From Christiangramia sp. (GTDB lineage Bacteria > Bacteroidota > Bacteroidia > Flavobacteriales > Flavobacteriaceae), in assembly GCA_024635735.1 (NCBI GenBank), contig JAGXII010000083.1:1-19123 (forward strand): DNA of 19,123 bases, read 5' to 3'. Positions 14,815 to 19,123 of the stretch are shown here, piece after piece. Position numbers and translations under genes: made by a program. Under the pieces are notes generated by a model, which saw only the letters and a program-made list of their open reading frames with translations, did no database searches and was not told where the DNA came from. Position 1 is the first letter of the stretch. Every line of letters begins with the position of its first letter.

Positions 14815-15468
14815 TTATACGGTCACTGTATGGTTTAAATAACTTCGGAAGGCTAACATTTCTTTATAAATTTCGATAAGCTTTTTCTGAAAATCATCTT
14901 TTAGAATTTCCTTTTGAGTCAAATCATGTTTCACCGCAAAACTTTTATTTCTTAACAAATCGATATGCCGGTGGTCCTGTGAATATCCCTTAGGTGCAGT
15001 TTTCAGTTTTTCATCGTCCAGTAATTCAACAAATGTCCTTTTAAAGGAGGGTTTGTTTATTATCTCTTTTAGCTTTTCACCATTATAATCTATCCCAGAC
15101 CGTATGCTGTCAAGTTTCTTTTTTGACGGCCTGTAAAAACCACCTGCTACAAAACTTTCATTAATCCCAATATGAATATAAAAATCGCCTTTTCCTTTTT
15201 CCTTGTCCAGTCCCGCACCAAAATGATCTTTATAAACAGGCTTTTCGGGATGAAACATCAGATTGTTATTAATTCTATTAATCGCCTGCTTTCCATTTGT
15301 TGGTGAATAATCGGGGTCTATTTTGGCCAGCTGAATATCCATTTCATTAAGCCACTGAATATAAAAATCACGAACTTCATGATACTCTTTTCGATGCGCA
15401 TCCATCCATTCTTTAGAGTTATTTTTATTGAGTTCCCTGAGAAAATTAAATAACCTTGAAAAGCTCAT
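14815..15468 (-). CDS. DUF2461 family protein
   Basis: A 217-residue soluble protein of the DUF2461 family (TIGR02453 type), whose function is unknown. Landmarks are FNFLRELNKNNSKEWMDAHR at the N-terminus, RINNNLMFHPEKPVYKDHFG around 65-84, and GDFYIHIGINESFVAGGFYR around 94-113. The C-terminal TAPKGYSQDHRHIDLLRNKS (about 157-176) is also typical. It has no signal peptide or membrane segment. The length fits full-length members. It is the first gene of a two-gene unit with apt; no exact -7 box was seen in the 247 bases upstream. The pairing with a purine-salvage gene does not by itself reveal its role. Confidence 0.85.
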   Translation of the reverse strand: MSFSRLFNFLRELNKNNSKEWMDAHRKEYHEVRDFYIQWLNEMDIQLAKIDPDYSPTNGKQAINRINNNLMFHPEKPVYKDHFGAGLDKEKGKGDFYIHIGINESFVAGGFYRPSKKKLDSIRSGIDYNGEKLKEIINKPSFKRTFVELLDDEKLKTAPKGYSQDHRHIDLLRNKSFAVKHDLTQKEILKDDFQKKLIEIYKEMLAFRSYLNHTVTV

Positions 15469-15715
15469 TTTTTATTTTAAAGATATTAAAATGACAGGAA
15501 GATGCACTGATTTTACCAAATTTCCATTTAACATTAAAGCTTATGCCCATAGAATAATGCTATTGATTTCTTATAAGCCTTACCATAGTAAATCCGCCTA
15601 ACTTTTAATTATTGAATATCAGTCTATTGCATCCATGATATATTGAATAGAGTTAAACATTGGCGTTTAGATTATTTATATTCATTATAAACCTAATCAA
15701 TAAAGCCTATCCAAA

Positions 15716-16069
15716 ATGAAGTATCAAAAACTTGGGGAGTTTATTCATATCCCACGCAAAGAAGGAAAGCCGCTTCAAGGTAATGATGACATCAAATTTA
15801 ATTATTATTTATCGAGTAGGGTAAACGGAAAACTCATCGATATTGACATCACTACAAAATTATTTGATGAAGACGAAATATTTGTTCGAAAGGCCTGCTA
15901 CCGGGTAAGAATGTCTGAAATAGAAAGTTGTGTAAAAGCAAATCTTATCGACCATATGCGTAGCCTGGGAATGGAGGATGAAAATATACCTTCTTCATTA
16001 ATAAATATTGGTATTACAAGCCATGCCGTAAGATGTCTTACAAAGAATAAATACAAAGCGACGTCTTAG
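15716..16069 (+). CDS. Hypothetical protein of unknown family
   Basis: A 117-residue soluble protein I do not recognise. It has no signal peptide or membrane helix. The first half looks beta-rich (IKFNYYLSSRVNGKLIDIDI, then TTKLFDEDEIFVRKACYRVR), and the second looks helical (EIESCVKANLIDHMRSLGME). The codon pattern and a normal ATG start suggest a real gene. It is the last gene before the tRNA-tail attachment site, so I place it in the chromosome rather than the island. Between its stop and that site there is no terminator on its own strand apart from the poorly matched side of the 16164-16190 hairpin. Confidence 0.65.
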   Translation: MKYQKLGEFIHIPRKEGKPLQGNDDIKFNYYLSSRVNGKLIDIDITTKLFDEDEIFVRKACYRVRMSEIESCVKANLIDHMRSLGMEDENIPSSLINIGITSHAVRCLTKNKYKATS

Positions 16070-16160
16070 ATTTCGTTCATCGCCGGTAATTAGGTTCATC
16101 TTATTTACCAGTGAATTATTCAAATCAGGAAATTGAATTGAATTGCTGATTCCCGAAAAT

Positions 16161-16190
16161 AAAAAAGCAAGCCTTTATTAAGCCTGCTTT
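16161..16190 (-). terminator. Terminator belonging to the disrupted tRNA gene
   Basis: On the minus strand a 9-bp stem AAAGCAGGC/GCTTGCTTT, with one G-T wobble that would be an A-C mismatch on the plus strand, is followed by six T residues. Direction is therefore minus. It lies 12 bases beyond the end of the tRNA tail at 16203, as expected downstream of a tRNA gene. The 322-base spacer 16070-16391 that holds it contains no gene. Confidence 0.8.
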
Positions 16191-16200
16191 CTAGTATACT

Positions 16201-16217
16201 TGTGACCTCGCCAGGAC
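16201..16217 (-). other. tRNA 3'-end fragment, likely att site of an integrative island
   Basis: Read on the minus strand, GTCCTGGCGAGGTCACA fits the end of a bacterial tRNA: last T-loop bases, T-stem 3' strand CCTGG, acceptor 3' strand CGAGGTC and discriminator A (16203), without encoded CCA. The tRNA body that should lie to the right is missing; the sequence diverges after about 16217. A terminator sits on the downstream side and an integrase gene starts 171 bases away on the other. This is the arrangement left when an element recombines into the 3' end of a tRNA gene. The isoacceptor is uncertain; the acceptor resembles some flavobacterial tRNA-Arg genes I recall. Confidence 0.7.
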
Positions 16218-16355
16218 AACTTTAAGGTTAATACCAAAAATCGGATAAACCTTGTTAAACTGACCTGAAACCCCTTATTTAATAAGCTTTTCACTAACAA
16301 CAAAATTAATTTTTATTAAAAAAAATAAAGTGAAATAAAGATATATTCAGAAAAG

Positions 16356-16376
16356 GGCGGTACATTTGGCGGTACA
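16356..16376 (+). repeat. Direct repeat GGCGGTACA before the integrase
   Basis: Two exact copies of GGCGGTACA (16356-16364 and 16368-16376), 12 bp apart with a TTT spacer, end 15 bases before the integrase start. They stand out as GC-rich in very AT-rich DNA. Likely binding sites for the recombinase arm domain or for an accessory or repressor protein, by inference from position. Confidence 0.6.
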
Positions 16377-16391
16377 ATTTAAAGCCTACTT

Positions 16392-17663
16392 ATGAGTTCA
16401 GTAGTTGTAAAACTTCGCCAGGGTATTGGAAATACAAAAAATATCTACATCCATTTTAATTACGGAAGAAAGAAACAATATAGATATGCGACTGGCCTCA
16501 GCGTCAAAAAAGCAGATCACTGGAACACTTCTACAAACTCTGTAAAAAATATTAAAGCTGAACCTGACAGCCATAATATCAATACCGACCTAAGCAAGCT
16601 TCTCTCTTATTCTACTGAACTTTTGAATAATCTTGAGAGAGAAGGGGCTATTATAGATAATATGTTGCTTAAGGATCGAATTAAAGAATTCAAAAAAAAC
16701 GGCTATACCAATTCTCAAGAAAAAATTCTTTCTTTTACTGAATACTATGATTGGTTTATTGAATATTACACAAGCAAGCCAAGACCTAGCACACAAAAAC
16801 CTTTAGCCAAGAGCACTTTAAAACCATACAATAATACTCTAAGGATAATAAAAGATTATGAAGCCAGTATTGGCCGAAAATTAATGTTCGATCATATAAC
16901 ATTATCCTTTCATTCTGATTTTATTCAGTACTTACAAAACCAAGACTTTACGGACAATTACATCGGGACTCAAATTAAGAATATCAAAACTGTAATGAAT
17001 GATGCTTTTGAACGAGATCTTCACAGAAACCTAGATTACCAGAAATCGGGATTTACCAAACCAAAGGAGGAGATCAATCATATTTATCTAACGATGGATG
17101 AAATAAAGCGAATTAAAAATATTAACTACACAAATAGACCTCAGTTAGATGTTGCCAGAGATCTTTTTGTCATCGCTGCAGTTACCGGGTTGCGAGTTTC
17201 AGATTACAAAAAACTTACAACAGAAAATATTAAATCCCACAATAAAATTAAGTACCTCGAAATAAAAACTCAGAAAACTGGTAAAATCGTTTATATCCCC
17301 CTACACCCTTTTATAAAAGATATTTTAAAAAAGAGGAGGAATCAATTTCCTAAAATGATTCCTGAACAAAAAATAAATGATGCCTTAAAAATTATTGGGA
17401 AAAAAGCGAAACTAAAAGATGAAATTGAAATTGAGCGAACAATAGGTGGAGTCAAAAAATTATCTAAATACAAGAAACACGAATTACTTACCAACCATAC
17501 AGCAAGAAGAAGTTTTTGTACAAATGCATATAAAGCTGATATGCCTGTAATAGATATAATGGCTATAAGCGGTCATACCTCAGAAAAAGTATTCTACAAT
17601 TATATTAAAGCTTCACCAATGGAGAGGTTGGAAAAAATTTCTAACCATGCATTTTTTAATTAG
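16392..17663 (+). CDS. Tyrosine recombinase (site-specific integrase)
   Basis: A 423-residue phage-type integrase of the Bacteroidota kind. An N-terminal arm-type DNA-binding region covers about 1-80, a SAM-like core-binding domain about 105-210, and the catalytic domain about 225-415. Catalytic residues are visible: Arg268 in TGLRVSDY, a beta-hairpin lysine in QKTGKIVYIPL, the HxxR box His369 to Arg372 in NHTARRSF, His395 in SGHTSEK and the nucleophile Tyr404 in FYNYIKAS. It appears complete and active. It sits just inside the tRNA-tail attachment site and is transcribed away from it into the island. No exact -7 box is seen upstream; GGCGGTACA repeats lie just before the start. It probably mediates island integration and excision. 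Confidence 0.95.
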   Translation: MSSVVVKLRQGIGNTKNIYIHFNYGRKKQYRYATGLSVKKADHWNTSTNSVKNIKAEPDSHNINTDLSKLLSYSTELLNNLEREGAIIDNMLLKDRIKEFKKNGYTNSQEKILSFTEYYDWFIEYYTSKPRPSTQKPLAKSTLKPYNNTLRIIKDYEASIGRKLMFDHITLSFHSDFIQYLQNQDFTDNYIGTQIKNIKTVMNDAFERDLHRNLDYQKSGFTKPKEEINHIYLTMDEIKRIKNINYTNRPQLDVARDLFVIAAVTGLRVSDYKKLTTENIKSHNKIKYLEIKTQKTGKIVYIPLHPFIKDILKKRRNQFPKMIPEQKINDALKIIGKKAKLKDEIEIERTIGGVKKLSKYKKHELLTNHTARRSFCTNAYKADMPVIDIMAISGHTSEKVFYNYIKASPMERLEKISNHAFFN

Positions 17664-17754
17664 TTTTTTTACCCGTGTAATTCCTAGTTAATTGAAGTTC
17701 TTACTATAATATTTGATATTTTCACCGTAGGGATTCTCTAATAAAATTTTAACA

Positions 17755-18225
17755 ATGAAAAAGGTCATTTATGTAGATATGGATAACGTTTTGGTTGATT
17801 TTCAATCTGGAATTGATCAGTTAGATGACGAAATGCAAAAAGAGTATGAGGGTAGATTAGATGAAGTTCCCAATATCTTCGGTTTAATGCATCCCATGGA
17901 AAATGCCATTGATTCTTATATAGAATTAACCAAACACTATGACGTTTATATTCTATCTACTTCTCCCTGGGAAAATGAGAGCGCATTAGTAGATAAATTG
18001 AGATGGGTTAAAAAATATCTCGGCGAAACTGCTTATAAAAGATTGATACTTTCTCACCATAAAAACTTAAATAAAGGGGATTATTTAATAGATGATAGAT
18101 TAAAAAATGGTGCTAATGAGTTTGAAGGTGAGCATATTCATTTTGGTCAAAATCAATTTCCAAATTGGGAAAGCGTCTTAAAATATCTATTGGCACAAAC
18201 TCACCTAAACAACCAAAATGTGTAA
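17755..18225 (+). CDS. 5'(3')-deoxyribonucleotidase-like HAD phosphatase (NT5C type)
   Basis: A 156-residue HAD-fold phosphatase. Motif I is YVDMDNVLVDF with nucleophile Asp8 and Asp10, motif II is ILSTSPW with Ser68-Thr69, a lysine in motif III is probably Lys95 or Lys103, and motif IV is LIDDR with Asp113 and Asp114. The NT5C type removes phosphate from (deoxy)nucleoside monophosphates in the cytoplasm; the exact substrate here is inferred from the family. It follows the integrase by 91 bases on the same strand and precedes a restriction-modification gene, so it is island cargo. AATATTTG upstream is one mismatch from a -7 box. Confidence 0.88.
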   Translation: MKKVIYVDMDNVLVDFQSGIDQLDDEMQKEYEGRLDEVPNIFGLMHPMENAIDSYIELTKHYDVYILSTSPWENESALVDKLRWVKKYLGETAYKRLILSHHKNLNKGDYLIDDRLKNGANEFEGEHIHFGQNQFPNWESVLKYLLAQTHLNNQNV

Positions 18226-18251
18226 TTCTCATTATTTAAAATTACCTTCTA

Positions 18252-18396
18252 GCCCAACGGCTTAGTTAACCATCTAACCACTTAAAATCAATGACATTAT
18301 ATATCCGTACTGATGTATTTGAATTTATGAATCTTTTCTGCAACGGCTCAACAACGGCAATCTCAGAAAACCATTACAATAACCGTTGCAACGGTT
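18252..18396. repeat. CAACGG repeat cluster with a 16-bp perfect palindrome
   Basis: CAACGG occurs on the plus strand at 18255, 18341, 18352 and 18389, and as CCGTTG at 18383. The last two form the perfect palindrome AACCGTTGCAACGGTT (18381-18396). The same 12-bp core recurs inside the next gene at 18672-18683. The cluster lies in a 263-base spacer whose only reading frame is a doubtful 35-codon one. A protein-binding role is inferred. Confidence 0.6.
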
Positions 18397-18427
18397 GAAA
18401 CCATAGTCGAATTCTCATAATTTCAAT

Positions 18428-18435
18428 TATATTTG
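18428..18435 (+). promoter_or_regulatory. Candidate -7 promoter box for the 156-residue island protein
   Basis: TATATTTG is an exact TAnnTTTG match 53 bases before the start at 18489 and 32 bases after the 16-bp palindrome, which is thus placed near the -33 region. Confidence 0.4.
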
Positions 18436-18488
18436 TTTCATTCCCTCCCTACAGGAATAGTAAATTGATTATTTATTCCTAATCTCCA

Positions 18489-18959
18489 ATGTGCAAACCA
18501 GATCGAGAAATTCACTTTTGTAGTTGTGCTAGCATAGCACCTATTCCCTATCCTGGTGATTTAGAAAATGAGAACCTTAACCAGGAAGAATATAATAGAA
18601 CCCACTCCGTTTGGAGACTCAACCGTTATTTAGGGAAAAAGAATTCTCAAATGCTGGGCGAAATGATTATGCCGTTGCAACGGCTTAGTGAAGAATTAAC
18701 CGTAGACCATCTAATTAGAGAACTTAACAGAAAAGATATTTTCGATTTTGAATATGACCCAAAAGAAGGTGATGAACTTATCATTCGGGAAGAATATATT
18801 TATAAATCGATCAAAGGACAACAAAGACAAGATTTTTATGAATACATGTCTTTAATTTATAAAGACGGTTGCTGGCAGGATGAATATTACAACGTTTTTG
18901 AAGATCGAACCAGACAGTTTAGAAAAGGTGTTATAAAATTCAATAGCCCGGACAAATAA
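18489..18959 (+). CDS. Hypothetical protein with Cys-rich N-terminus
   Basis: A 156-residue soluble protein, not assigned to a family. The N-terminus has Cys2, His9, Cys11 and Cys13 (MCKPDREIHFCSC), a spacing that could bind a metal; Cys127 is the only other cysteine. The remainder is polar and charged, with a helical middle (MIMPLQRLSEELTVDHLIRE) and a mixed C-terminal part rich in Tyr, Asp and Glu. I recall loosely similar short Bacteroidota proteins starting MCxP...FCxC, without known function. A 14-bp perfect palindrome, GCCGTTGCAACGGC (18671-18684), lies within the coding sequence. Position between the nucleotidase and hsdM makes it island cargo. It has its own candidate -7 box. Confidence 0.65.
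   Translation: MCKPDREIHFCSCASIAPIPYPGDLENENLNQEEYNRTHSVWRLNRYLGKKNSQMLGEMIMPLQRLSEELTVDHLIRELNRKDIFDFEYDPKEGDELIIREEYIYKSIKGQQRQDFYEYMSLIYKDGCWQDEYYNVFEDRTRQFRKGVIKFNSPDK
18671..18684. repeat. 14-bp perfect palindrome inside the 156-residue gene
   Basis: GCCGTTGCAACGGC shares the core CCGTTGCAACGG with the palindrome at 18381-18396. The 12 bases CAACGGCTTAGT at 18678-18689 also recur exactly at 18255-18266 in the upstream spacer. Confidence 0.6.
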
Positions 18960-19035
18960 AGTATCTAATTAATATTAACTTACGGCTACTAAATTGCTCA
19001 GGAAGCTATAATCTAAAGAACAAGGACTCATATAA

Positions 19036-19123
19036 ATGGCAAAAGCAGATATCGATTTTGAAAAAGAATTATGGGATGCGGCGAACGAACTTAGAGGTGC
19101 CGTATCTGAGAACAACTATAAAA
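19036..19123 (+). CDS. hsdM: Type I restriction-modification methylase subunit HsdM, N-terminus only
   Basis: Runs off the window end after 29 codons, reading MAKADIDFEKELWDAANELR and then GAVSENNYK. The pattern FExxLWxAAxxLRGxVxxxxYK is the standard opening of the N-terminal helical domain of N6-adenine HsdM subunits, which methylate DNA together with HsdS and support restriction with HsdR. Catalytic motifs would lie outside the window, so activity cannot be judged. The start ATG at 19036 is the usual family start. It follows the 156-residue gene by 76 bases on the same strand, with no exact -7 box between, so they may be cotranscribed. Confidence 0.8.
   Translation, partial: MAKADIDFEKELWDAANELRGAVSENNYK

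Noticed and set aside
18252..18396. CRISPR-like array
   Set aside because: The CAACGG units are 6 bases with irregular spacing and no long direct repeats; no cas genes are present.
18291..18398. A 35-codon reading frame (MTLYIRTDVFEFMN...) across the CAACGG cluster
   Set aside because: No family resemblance, and its second half is just the repeat read as Asn-Gly codons; the repeat explanation is preferred, though a tiny gene cannot be excluded.

Overview
The window looks like a chromosome segment of a marine-type Flavobacteriaceae (Bacteroidota), most like Gramella/Christiangramia. This rests on protein families and the AT-rich composition with no Shine-Dalgarno sequences, and on several exact matches to the Bacteroidota -7 promoter box TAnnTTTG. 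It also rests on a type III glutamine synthetase, a Lacal_2735-type small protein, a DUF4197 lipoprotein and a BlaR1-type protein carrying SusC-like plug repeats. The genus is inferred from memory of protein similarity; no database was searched.

Layout. 1-1275 (+): a DUF4197 lipoprotein and a small Lacal_2735-type protein. 1272-4802 (-): an eight-helix membrane protein, prfA, pyrF and a cobalamin/siderophore-binding-like protein without signal peptide. 4803-5144: a spacer holding a REP-like double palindrome. 5145-6103 (+): a two-gene ABC module made of a tiny membrane protein and an ATPase. 6100-7278 (-): purM. 7405-9591 (-): type III glutamine synthetase. 9897-10190 (+): the orphaned C-terminal quarter of a second, GSII-type glutamine synthetase, read here as a pseudogene. 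10253-11200 (-): a Na+/Ca2+ exchanger. 11330-14040 (+): a BlaI-BlaR1 sensor pair. 14143-14295 (+): a 50-residue small protein. 14292-15468 (-): DUF2461 gene then apt. 15716-16069 (+): an unrecognised protein.

Near 16200 the character changes. A minus-strand tRNA 3' end (T-stem and acceptor halves only) is followed on that strand by a rho-independent terminator. Immediately to its right are a GGCGGTACA direct repeat, a tyrosine recombinase, a deoxyribonucleotidase, an unrecognised protein, CAACGG palindromes, and the first 29 codons of a type I restriction-modification HsdM subunit. I read 16201 to beyond the window end as the left part of an integrative island carrying a restriction system, inserted in a tRNA gene. 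The intact tRNA should lie on the minus strand at the far right end, outside the window.

The housekeeping part serves nucleotide and nitrogen metabolism (pyrF, purM, apt, GSIII) and translation termination (prfA). The genes most worth a second look are the decaying GSII next to GSIII, the BlaR1 protein with symmetrical internal repeats, the REP-like element, and the island boundary.
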